A DNA stretch of 64,000 nt from Kiritimatiellia bacterium (GTDB taxonomy: Bacteria; Verrucomicrobiota; Kiritimatiellia; RFP12; DVOR01). Below, in pieces: positions 54,046 to 62,488 of the stretch. A program made the position numbers and the translations under genes. The DNA lies in the NCBI GenBank assembly GCA_017531445.1, contig JAFXKZ010000002.1, positions 389,286-453,285 on the forward strand, in the 5' to 3' direction. The notes beneath the pieces are model-generated. The model had not been told where the DNA came from. It saw only the letters and a list, made by a program, of their open reading frames with translations, and searched no databases. Position 1 is the stretch's first letter. Every line of letters starts with the position of its first letter.

Positions 54046-56835
54046 ATGAGTAAGGAAAAATACGTCTATTTCTTTGGTGGCGATGCCTCTGAAGGAAATG
54101 GTTCGATGAAGATGGTGCTGGGTGGCAAGGGTGCCAACCTCGCAGAAATGGCTTCCATGGGGCTGCCCGTGCCTCCTGGCTTCACAATCACCACCGAAGC
54201 TTGCGGCAAGTATTATGAAATCGGTGAAGAACAGCTCTTTGCCAAGATTATGCCCGAAGTGGATGCAGCTTTGACCCGCCTTCAGGAAGTCACCGGAAAG
54301 ACTTTCGGCAAAGGTCCGAATCCGCTCTTGGTTTCTGTGCGTTCCGGCGCAGCCGTTTCGATGCCCGGCATGATGGATACCGTGCTCAATCTCGGTCTCA
54401 ATCCCGAAACTGTTGAAGCAATGATCGCCAAAACCGGCAACAAGCGTTTTGTGATGGACAGCTACCGTCGCTTCATTCAGATGTTCGGCAACGTTGTGAT
54501 GGGCATGGAACATCACGATTTTGAACATGAATTGGAAACCGTCAAGGCCACCAAGGGCGTCAAGCTTGACACCGAACTTTCCGCCGAAGACCTTGAAGAA
54601 GTCATTACGCGCTACAAGAAGGTCATCAAAGCGCAGCTCGGTAAAGATTTCCCTGTTGATGCACACGAACAGCTCAAGATGGGCATCCAGGCCGTGTTCG
54701 GCTCCTGGAACAATCCCCGCGCCATCAAGTATCGTGAACTCAACGACATCCGTGGTCTCGCCGGCACTGCTGTGAACGTGCAGACGATGGTTTTCGGCAA
54801 CAGCGGCAACAATTCCGCCACCGGCGTGGCTTTCTCCCGTGACCCCTCCACCGGCGACAACTCTTACTTCTACGGCGAATACCTCATTAACGCTCAGGGT
54901 GAAGACGTGGTGGCCGGTATCCGCACCCCGCAGGAAATCACCATCGCCGGTTCCCGTGAATGGGCAAAGCGTTCGGGCATTTCTGAAGAAGAGCGCGTGG
55001 CGAAGTATCCCTCCCTCGAAGAAGCCATGCCCGAAGTGTTCAAGCAGTTTGACGCCATCCGCGTAAAGCTTGAGCACCATAACAAGGATATGCAGGACAT
55101 GGAGTTCACCATCGAAGATGGCAAACTCTACATGCTCCAGACCCGTAACGGCAAGCGCACCGCTGCCGCTGCCGTGCGTATCGCCACCGACCTCGTGAAA
55201 GAAGGTCTTATTGACGAACAGACAGCCGTGCTTCGTGTGGAGCCCCAGCAGCTTGATCAGCTCCTCCACCCTGTATTCAACGCTGTAGCTGAAAAGAACG
55301 CCAAGACAATTGCTACCGGCCTCCCTGCCTCTCCCGGCGTGGCAACCGGCAAGATCGTCTTCACCGCTGAAGATGCTGAAACATGGGCCAAGCTCGGCAA
55401 GAAAGTTATTCTCTGCCGTGCCGAAACATCTCCGGAAGACATCGCCGGCATGGTCTCAGCACAAGGCATCCTCACCGCTCGCGGCGGCATGACCTCCCAC
55501 GCAGCAGTGGTGGCGCGTGGTATGGGTAAGTGCTGCGTAGCCGGTTGCGGCGATGCCATTATCGATGCCAAGGCCAAGACCATTAAGATTGGTGACATCA
55601 CTCTCCGCGAAGGCGATTGGATCTCTCTTAACGGTTCTACCGGCAAGGTCTACGAAGGCCGCATCGAAACACGCGATCCCGAACTCACCGGACCTTTTGC
55701 TGAAATCATGGCACTCGCCGACAAATATCGCACCATGGGCGTTCGCACCAATGCCGATACGCCGCGCGATACACAAGTCGCCGTTCGCTTCGGCGCAGAA
55801 GGTATCGGCCTCTGCCGTACCGAGCATATGTTCTTCTCTGAAGACCGCATCATTGCTTTCCGTCGTATGATCCTCGTGGCCGAAAAGGTGAAGAAACTCA
55901 AAGAAGCTCTCGCCATGGCCGGCACCGATACTGAAAAAGCTGCCATCCAGGCTCAGCTTGATGCGCCGCTCGCACAGTATAACGCAGCACTCGACACACT
56001 TCTTCCCCTCCAGCGCGAAGACTTTGAAGGCATCTTCAAAGCTCTCGATGGTCGTGAATGCACGGTGCGTCTGCTCGATCCGCCCTTGCACGAATTCGTC
56101 CCGCACGATGAAGCAGGCCAGGCCGAGATGGCAAAGGTTATGGGCATCTCCGTGGCAGAAGTCAAGGTGCTGGTGGATGAACTCCACGAATTCAACCCGA
56201 TGCTCGGTCACCGTGGGTGCCGCCTCGGCATCTCCTACCCCGAAGTAACGGAAATGCAGGTGCGCGCTATTTGCGAGGCCGCCGCCAATGTTCCGGGCGC
56301 ACGTCCCGAAATCATGGTGCCGTTGGTCGGCAACGTCAAGGAACTGCTTTCGCAGAAGAAGATTATCGTCGACACCATTGCCGCTGTTGAGAAGGAAAAG
56401 GGTGTAAAACTCGAAGTGCTCATCGGCACCATGATCGAAGTGCCGCGCGCTGCACTCACCTCTGACGAAATCGCTAAGGAAGTAGACTTCTTCTCCTTCG
56501 GCACCAACGACCTCACGCAAACCACCTGCGCCTTCTCTCGTGACGATGCGGGCAAGTTCTTGCGCGACTACGTCTCCAAGGGCTTCTATGAATACGATCC
56601 GTTCATCGTGCTCGATCAGGCCGGTGTTGGCAAACTGATGAAGTTCGCCGTTGCTCAGGCTAAGGATGTCAATGCAGATATCCGTTTGGGCATCTGCGGT
56701 GAGCATGGTGGTGAACCGCGTTCGGTGGAATTCGCCAATACCATCGGCCTTACCTACGTTTCCTGCTCGCCTTACCGCGTACCGATCGCTCGCCTTGCAG
56801 CAGCACAAGCCGCCATCAAGGCCAGCAGAAAGTAA
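54046..56835 (+). CDS. ppdK: Pyruvate, phosphate dikinase
   Basis: Interconverts pyruvate, ATP and Pi with PEP, AMP and PPi. About 929 residues: ATP-grasp domain (GGKGANLAEMASMGLPVPPG), the swivelling phosphohistidine domain with GGMTSHAAVVARGMGKCC, and the PEP-binding barrel with GAEGIGLCRTEHMF and FSFGTNDLTQTTCAFSRDD. Start at 54046 with AAAGGAAAGAG upstream; codon use is biased as in a highly expressed gene. The in-frame ATG at 53860 is inside a terminator. Confidence 0.97.
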   Translation: MSKEKYVYFFGGDASEGNGSMKMVLGGKGANLAEMASMGLPVPPGFTITTEACGKYYEIGEEQLFAKIMPEVDAALTRLQEVTGKTFGKGPNPLLVSVRSGAAVSMPGMMDTVLNLGLNPETVEAMIAKTGNKRFVMDSYRRFIQMFGNVVMGMEHHDFEHELETVKATKGVKLDTELSAEDLEEVITRYKKVIKAQLGKDFPVDAHEQLKMGIQAVFGSWNNPRAIKYRELNDIRGLAGTAVNVQTMVFGNSGNNSATGVAFSRDPSTGDNSYFYGEYLINAQGEDVVAGIRTPQEITIAGSREWAKRSGISEEERVAKYPSLEEAMPEVFKQFDAIRVKLEHHNKDMQDMEFTIEDGKLYMLQTRNGKRTAAAAVRIATDLVKEGLIDEQTAVLRVEPQQLDQLLHPVFNAVAEKNAKTIATGLPASPGVATGKIVFTAEDAETWAKLGKKVILCRAETSPEDIAGMVSAQGILTARGGMTSHAAVVARGMGKCCVAGCGDAIIDAKAKTIKIGDITLREGDWISLNGSTGKVYEGRIETRDPELTGPFAEIMALADKYRTMGVRTNADTPRDTQVAVRFGAEGIGLCRTEHMFFSEDRIIAFRRMILVAEKVKKLKEALAMAGTDTEKAAIQAQLDAPLAQYNAALDTLLPLQREDFEGIFKALDGRECTVRLLDPPLHEFVPHDEAGQAEMAKVMGISVAEVKVLVDELHEFNPMLGHRGCRLGISYPEVTEMQVRAICEAAANVPGARPEIMVPLVGNVKELLSQKKIIVDTIAAVEKEKGVKLEVLIGTMIEVPRAALTSDEIAKEVDFFSFGTNDLTQTTCAFSRDDAGKFLRDYVSKGFYEYDPFIVLDQAGVGKLMKFAVAQAKDVNADIRLGICGEHGGEPRSVEFANTIGLTYVSCSPYRVPIARLAAAQAAIKASRK

Positions 56836-56969
56836 GAATTCGCCAGAATTTACCTGTTCACGCTTTGCTGGTTGCTTAAGTTTAACCGCACATGCAAACA
56901 CTTAAACTTAAGAGACATCCGGCATCCACAAATGAACTGACATTCAGGTAAGTCATTCTTATTCAATGC

Positions 56970-57005
56970 AACGCCCCCAGTTTTAAGCTTGGGGGCGTTG
57001 TTTAT
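56970..57005 (+). terminator. Intrinsic terminator of ppdK
   Basis: Stem AACGCCCCCA/TGGGGGCGTT with a 10-base loop, followed by GTTTATTTT. Confidence 0.9.
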
Positions 57006-57361
57006 TTTAAAATGAACAACGTTCGATCCATCCAAATAAAGTAAACACGTTTAGAAAGCCATTAACGCGATGCCGTCCATTCATATTTGAGTTATTTAGC
57101 TCATATGCAAATATTCTCTTCTGGAGTATATGCTGGTGTATCAGAAGCAAATCGGCAGAATATAGTCATACAAACGACATTTAACTCCGCTTCCCATTCT
57201 ATGACAATTATATTAAAACACACTAAATACCTATACTAAATTACTGAAATTATATAAGCTCCCGCCCTAACAACGCTTGAAACAATGGAGAACTTCTACA
57301 TTTAGTTACACCTCAACCCATGCTTAATTTGTTCATTTTCACACATATGACTAAATTAACA
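57006..57361. other. AT-rich junction before the restriction island
   Basis: About 350 bases, much richer in A and T than the preceding genes, with no supported frame. It marks the change from host-style genes to the defence island; no integrase, tRNA or clear direct repeat was found. Confidence 0.5.
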
Positions 57362-57390
57362 TTGACAAATGACAACAATCACCATATAAT
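57362..57390 (+). promoter_or_regulatory. Consensus sigma70 promoter of the restriction island
   Basis: TTGACA (57362-57367), a 17-base spacer, TATAAT (57385-57390): both hexamers and spacing are perfect. The fic ATG follows 30 bases later with AAGGA. Confidence 0.85.
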
Positions 57391-57419
57391 GAGAAGCGAC
57401 CATAAGATAAGGAATCACT

Positions 57420-58463
57420 ATGCGCAAATACAATTATGAGGAAATATATACTCGACTACTATCTCCGGAAATCGTCGCTTTGTTAACCCAAATCCATGAG
57501 CACAAAGGCGAGCATACAAAAGTGCGGGAAGATGAACTGACCCATCTGATTGAGATTGCCCGGATTCAGAGTACCGAGGCATCCAACCGAATCGAGGGCA
57601 TTTACACTTCCGACGAGCGTTTGCAGAAGATTGTCAAGGACAAGACCACACCCCGTAACCGCAGCGAAAAAGAAATTGCCGGTTATCGCGATGTGCTGGC
57701 TACGATTCACGAAAGCTATGAATACATCCCTGTGAAGCCCGGCATGATCCTTCAACTCCATCGGAATTTGTACAAATTCAGCGGCATGAGCATTGGAGGT
57801 AATTACAAAACCTCCGACAATGTCATTGAGGAAGAAGACTCCCTAGGCAACAAGCATGTCCGCTTTCAGCCGGTAGCAGCATGGGAAGCTCCCGAGGCAA
57901 TGGAACAACTGTGCCAGGCCTACAACGATCTTTGCAATAATGGGCAGTATGACCCTTTGCTGATGATCCCGGTGTTTATCCTGGATTTCCTTTGCATTCA
58001 CCCCTTTAACGATGGAAATGGTCGTATGAGCCGTCTGCTGACCCTGCTTCTGTTGTACCGTGCCGGATGCAATGTGGGCAAATACATCAGTATTGAAAAG
58101 CTGATTGAGCGCACCAAGGGAGCATATTACGATGATCTGCAGGAAAGCTCCACAAACTGGCACGAGGAAGAAAATAACTACATTCCTTTCGTAACCTATC
58201 AGCTGGGTGTCATTCTGGCAGCCTACCGGGAATTTTCTGACCGTGTCAAAATCGTGGGTGAGAACACGCGCAAGCCCAACCGTGTCCGGGATATTATCCA
58301 TGGTCACCTCGGCAAAATCACCAAGGCAGAAATCATGCAGCAGTGCCCGGATGTGAGCCAAACTACCATCCAGCGGGCGTTGAATGACCTAGTCAAGAGC
58401 GGTGAAATCATCAAGATCGGCGGAGGCCGCTACACTTCTTACACTTGGAATAGGGACGATTGA
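57420..58463 (+). CDS. Fic family AMPylase-type protein with C-terminal winged helix
   Basis: 347 residues. An N-terminal helix carries the class II inhibitory motif SNRIEG (about 55-60), the Fic core has HPFNDGNGRMSRL (about 194-206) with catalytic His and the phosphate-binding loop intact, and the last 70 residues form a winged helix (ITKAEIMQQCPDVSQTTIQRALNDLVKSGEIIK-type; quoted here only in outline). Fic proteins usually transfer AMP from ATP to a target hydroxyl. First gene of the island; hsdM begins 6 bases after its stop. Could regulate or guard the restriction system, or be a toxin kept silent by its own inhibitory helix. Confidence 0.92.
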   Translation: MRKYNYEEIYTRLLSPEIVALLTQIHEHKGEHTKVREDELTHLIEIARIQSTEASNRIEGIYTSDERLQKIVKDKTTPRNRSEKEIAGYRDVLATIHESYEYIPVKPGMILQLHRNLYKFSGMSIGGNYKTSDNVIEEEDSLGNKHVRFQPVAAWEAPEAMEQLCQAYNDLCNNGQYDPLLMIPVFILDFLCIHPFNDGNGRMSRLLTLLLLYRAGCNVGKYISIEKLIERTKGAYYDDLQESSTNWHEEENNYIPFVTYQLGVILAAYREFSDRVKIVGENTRKPNRVRDIIHGHLGKITKAEIMQQCPDVSQTTIQRALNDLVKSGEIIKIGGGRYTSYTWNRDD

Positions 58464-58468
58464 TTGAT

Positions 58469-59965
58469 ATGATTACGGGCGAACTGAAAAACAGAATTGA
58501 CAGCTTGTGGGACATTTTTGCCGCAGGCGGCTTGGTAAACCCTCTGGACGCGATTGAGCAGATCACCTATCTGATGTTTATCCATGATCTGGATACCACC
58601 GACAACCTCCGTGCCAAGGAGTGCGCCATGCTGGGCTTGCCCTTCAAGAGCATCTTTGCAGACGAGGTCATGGTGGGTGATCGAAAAATCGACGGCAAAC
58701 AACTGAAATGGTCCGTTTTTCATGATTTTGACGCAGGCAGAATGTACGCCGTCATGCAGGAATGGGTGTTTCCCTTTATCAAGAACCTAGGTGGTGGCAA
58801 GGACAGTGCTTACTCCAAGTACATGGGCGATGCCATCTTCAAGCTGCCCACTCCGCTGCTGCTGAGTAAGGTGGTAGACTGCCTGGATCAGATCTATGAC
58901 CAGATGGAGAAGGTGAAGGACAGCGATATCCGCGGCGATGTCTATGAATATCTGCTTTCCAAGATCGCCCAGTCCGGTCTGAACGGCCAGTTCCGTACGC
59001 CCCGGCACATTATCAAGATGATGGTGGAGCTGATGCAGCCGAAGCCCGATTTTACCATCTGCGACCCGGCCTGCGGTACTGCGGGCTTCCTGGTGGCATC
59101 GGAGGAATATCTGATGGCCAACCATAAGAAGGAGATTTTCTTCGACCGGGTGAAGAAGGATCACTTCCTGAACCATATGTTCTTTGGCTACGATATGGAC
59201 CGGACCATGCTGCGCATCGGTGCCATGAATATGATGACCCACGGTGTGGACTGCCCCTTCATTGAGTACCGGGATAGCCTGTCCGATCAGAACCCGGACA
59301 AGGAAAAGTTTGATCTGATCCTGGCCAATCCTCCCTTCAAGGGCAGTCTGGATGCGGATACTGTGTCCGCTGACCTCTTAAAGGTCTGTAAAACCAAGAA
59401 GACGGAGCTGCTGTTCCTGGCCCTGTTCCTGCGGATGCTGAAAGTAGGCGGCCGGTGTGCCTGCATCGTTCCCGACGGTGTGCTGTTTGGTTCTTCAACT
59501 GCTCACAAGGCCATCCGGAAGGAACTGGTGGAGGGCAACCGGTTGGAGGCTGTGATCTCCATGCCCAGCGGTGTGTTCAAGCCCTACGCAGGTGTGTCCA
59601 CCGGTATTTTGATCTTCACCAAGACCGGCCACGGCGGCACGGACAAGGTCTGGTTCTATGATATGACCGCCGACGGCTTCTCCCTGGACGATAAGCGCAT
59701 CGAGGTCAAAGACAACGATATCCCTGACATTATCAGCCGGTTCCGCAATCTGGACGCGGAAGCGGAGCGTCAGCGTACCGAAAAATCCTTCTTTGTCCCC
59801 AAGGCCGAGATCATGGAAAATGGCTATGATCTGTCCATCAACAAGTATAAGAAGACCGAGTATGTGGCCGTGGAGTATCCCTCTACCGCTGAGATTCTGG
59901 CTGACCTGCATGAATTGGAGATGCGGATTACGGCAGGACTGGCAGAATTGGAGGGGATGCTGTGA
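58469..59965 (+). CDS. hsdM: Type I restriction-modification methyltransferase subunit
   Basis: N6-adenine methyltransferase subunit. 498 residues: N-terminal HsdM_N domain (MITGELKNRIDSLWDIFAAG), SAM-binding motif I DPACGTAGF (about 199), and catalytic motif IV NPPF (about 287). ATG at 58469 is preferred over TTG at 58460, which overlaps the fic stop. Codon use is rich in CTG, GGC and GTG and resembles Clostridia-type gut bacteria more than the host genes. The stop overlaps the hsdS start (TGATG). Confidence 0.96.
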   Translation: MITGELKNRIDSLWDIFAAGGLVNPLDAIEQITYLMFIHDLDTTDNLRAKECAMLGLPFKSIFADEVMVGDRKIDGKQLKWSVFHDFDAGRMYAVMQEWVFPFIKNLGGGKDSAYSKYMGDAIFKLPTPLLLSKVVDCLDQIYDQMEKVKDSDIRGDVYEYLLSKIAQSGLNGQFRTPRHIIKMMVELMQPKPDFTICDPACGTAGFLVASEEYLMANHKKEIFFDRVKKDHFLNHMFFGYDMDRTMLRIGAMNMMTHGVDCPFIEYRDSLSDQNPDKEKFDLILANPPFKGSLDADTVSADLLKVCKTKKTELLFLALFLRMLKVGGRCACIVPDGVLFGSSTAHKAIRKELVEGNRLEAVISMPSGVFKPYAGVSTGILIFTKTGHGGTDKVWFYDMTADGFSLDDKRIEVKDNDIPDIISRFRNLDAEAERQRTEKSFFVPKAEIMENGYDLSINKYKKTEYVAVEYPSTAEILADLHELEMRITAGLAELEGML

Positions 59966-61092
59966 TGGCTAGACTTGATAAAATTTGCTCTTTGAATATG
60001 GGACAATCTCCGGATTCATCATCCTACAATGAAAATGGCAACGGAATGCCATTCTTCCAAGGAAATGCAGATTTCGGAAAGATTCATCCTAGAGTGAGAG
60101 TATGGTGTTCTGCCCCTACCAAGATTGCACACACAGGAGATGTGTTGATTTCGGTTAGAGCACCTATTGGGGCATTAAATATTGCTGACAGAGAATGCTG
60201 CATTGGGCGTGGTTTAGCAGCACTAACTGTGAATGAAGAACTATGCAACAAAGACTATCTTTGGTATGCAATTACAAGTAAAGTTGATGAACTGAATAGT
60301 AAAGGAACAGGCAGTACATTCAAGGCTATAAGTAAGAACGTATTGGCTGAAACGGAAATACCATTGCCTGATTTGAATGAACAGAAGATTGTGGCAAAGC
60401 GACTGTCAAAAATTGATGAACTGATTGCCATGCGGAAAGAGCAGCTTACAAAGCTGGATCAGTTGGTCAAATCCCGATTTATCGAACTGTTTGGCGACTC
60501 CGTCACTAATTCAATGGGTTGGGTTACTGACACGGTTATAGGTGTTTGTGATGATATATACGGAGGTGGTACGCCCTCCAAATCTCATCCGGAGTATTAC
60601 GAAAACGGTGACATTCCATGGGTGTCATCAAAAGACATGAAGACAGATGTCCTATATGATAGTCAAATCAAAATCAACCAGTTAGGTGTTGACAATAGCA
60701 CTGCAAAAATGGTTCCTATCAATTCTGTGATTATGGTTATCAGAAGCGGTATTTTGAAGCACACATTGCCTGTTGCTGTTAATGCCGTGCCGATTACGGT
60801 TAATCAAGACTTGAAAGTATTTATTCCGAGCAATAGAATTTTGTCAATTTTTCTAATGCATCAATTTAAGATGCTTGAAAAGGACATTTTAAGTGGCGTT
60901 AGAGCTGTAACCGCCGATAACATTGAGTTCGATTCGTTAAAGAAACGAGAAATAATTGTTCCGCCAATGGAACTACAAGAACGATTTGCAGCCTTCGTCA
61001 AACAGACCGACAAATCAAAATTGGTAATCCAGCAGAGCCTCAATAAACTGGAGTTGCTGAACAAATCCTTGATGCAGGAATACTTTGGATAG
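59965..61092 (+). CDS. hsdS: Type I restriction specificity subunit
   Basis: 375 residues with two target-recognition domains (about 1-145 and 190-335), each followed by a conserved helical spacer: LNEQKIVAKRLSKIDELIAM and LQERFAAFVKQTDKSKLVIQ, both ending in an LFGD/YFG-type close. Each half reads one part of a bipartite DNA site that cannot be deduced here. Distinctly more AT-rich than hsdM, as expected for exchanged specificity genes. No inverted repeats or recombinase for phase variation were seen. Confidence 0.93.
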   Translation: MARLDKICSLNMGQSPDSSSYNENGNGMPFFQGNADFGKIHPRVRVWCSAPTKIAHTGDVLISVRAPIGALNIADRECCIGRGLAALTVNEELCNKDYLWYAITSKVDELNSKGTGSTFKAISKNVLAETEIPLPDLNEQKIVAKRLSKIDELIAMRKEQLTKLDQLVKSRFIELFGDSVTNSMGWVTDTVIGVCDDIYGGGTPSKSHPEYYENGDIPWVSSKDMKTDVLYDSQIKINQLGVDNSTAKMVPINSVIMVIRSGILKHTLPVAVNAVPITVNQDLKVFIPSNRILSIFLMHQFKMLEKDILSGVRAVTADNIEFDSLKKREIIVPPMELQERFAAFVKQTDKSKLVIQQSLNKLELLNKSLMQEYFG

Positions 61093-61101
61093 GAGGACAA
61101 T

Positions 61102-62475
61102 ATGAGCTATACTACAGAGATTATGACGGAAGAAAAACTGATTCAGCTTTTCTCTCTTGAAGAAGATCATTTTACTGATTTCAAAGCTAAAGATATTACC
61201 GGAAAAAAGTTTAGTAAAATCATTTCCGCATTCGCAAATGCAAGTGGTGGTGATATTTATCTTGGTATTCGAGAAGAAAATGTAACAAAGATTAAACATT
61301 GGGAAGGGTTTACTTGTATAGAAGATGTGAATCCTTATATTCAAGTGATTGAATCACTGCCTACTGTAGAAAGTTACTATGATCTTGAGTTTCTACAGCA
61401 TCCCACACTGAATACGTATGTATTAAAAATGTGTGTATTCAAGACGCAATCTATAGTAAAAGCAACAGATGACAAGGTTTTTGTCAGAAAAGGAGCGCAA
61501 AGTCTTCCTGTTGATACTCCAGAAAAAATGCGGAGACTTGAACTTGATAAGGGAATAACTTCGTTTGAGAATGAACCTGTCGGAGAATCTGAAATCACAG
61601 ATGCTACAGAATCGGATGTGTATGAACGTTTCTCTAGGGCGATTATTCCAGAGGTTGAGCCTGTCAAATGGTTAAGGAAGCAAAGATTAATTAACGGTGA
61701 TAAACTGACTGTTGCAGGAGAACTGCTTTTCTCGGATGAGCCGCAAATATGTTTGCCGAAACGTTCCTCTATTAAGATATTTAGATATAGGACATCTGGA
61801 GCCGCTGACAGGGACATGCTGGCAGGGCAACCCGTTACTATTGAGGGATGCGCATATGATGCGATATATTTGGCGGTAGCTACGACAAAAGAAATTATCG
61901 AGTCAATAAGAAAGCTCGGTACGGGATTTGAGAATATTGGATACCCAGAAGAAACACTCCACGAAATCATTACCAACGCCGTTTTACATCGTGATTACAG
62001 TATCCCCACCGATATACAAATTCGGATTTTTGATAACCGAGTTGAAGTAGAAAGCCCGGGTAAATTGCCTGGACATGTAACTGTGGAAAACATATTAAAT
62101 GCACAGGCTGCAAGAAATCCCAAAATTGTCCGCCTAATTAACAAGTTCCCTGATGCACCGAATAAGGATGTAGGTGAAGGTCTTAACACTGCGTTTGATG
62201 CAATGAATAAGTTGCGGTTAAAATATCCTGAAATTGTTGAATGTGAAAATTCTGTTTTAGTGATAATTCGGCATGAAAGGCTTGCTTCTCCTGAGGATAT
62301 GGTCAGAGAATACTTAGAAACTCATGATGAAATTACTAATAGCCAGGGAAGAGAACTAACAGGTATTAAGTCAGAAAACTCTATGAAGCGTGTTTTTTGG
62401 AAATTACGCGATCAAGGGATAATCGAGATGATTCCTGGACGAGCATTGTGTAAATCTGCTTGGCGGAAAAAATAA
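61102..62475 (+). CDS. AlbA_2 domain / divergent ATPase (AAA_4-type) protein
   Basis: 457 residues. N-terminal AlbA_2 (Schlafen-like) nucleic-acid-binding domain (about 15-140) with EDHFTDFKAKDITGKKFSKI and FANASGGDIYLGI; a middle region; a GHKL-type HATPase_c_4 domain with HEIITNAVLHRDYS and VGEGLNTAFDAM; and a C-terminal winged helix. AlbA_2/AAA_4 proteins are annotated as putative regulators and recur beside restriction systems; the role is unproven. Sits between hsdS and hsdR with AGGAGG upstream. AT-rich like hsdS. Confidence 0.85.
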   Translation: MSYTTEIMTEEKLIQLFSLEEDHFTDFKAKDITGKKFSKIISAFANASGGDIYLGIREENVTKIKHWEGFTCIEDVNPYIQVIESLPTVESYYDLEFLQHPTLNTYVLKMCVFKTQSIVKATDDKVFVRKGAQSLPVDTPEKMRRLELDKGITSFENEPVGESEITDATESDVYERFSRAIIPEVEPVKWLRKQRLINGDKLTVAGELLFSDEPQICLPKRSSIKIFRYRTSGAADRDMLAGQPVTIEGCAYDAIYLAVATTKEIIESIRKLGTGFENIGYPEETLHEIITNAVLHRDYSIPTDIQIRIFDNRVEVESPGKLPGHVTVENILNAQAARNPKIVRLINKFPDAPNKDVGEGLNTAFDAMNKLRLKYPEIVECENSVLVIIRHERLASPEDMVREYLETHDEITNSQGRELTGIKSENSMKRVFWKLRDQGIIEMIPGRALCKSAWRKK

Positions 62476-62488
62476 AGGAGTGAGACAT

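Noticed and set aside
59965..61092. Phase-variable hsdS with inversion sites
   Set aside because: No second hsdS copy, inverted repeats or recombinase in the visible part of the island.
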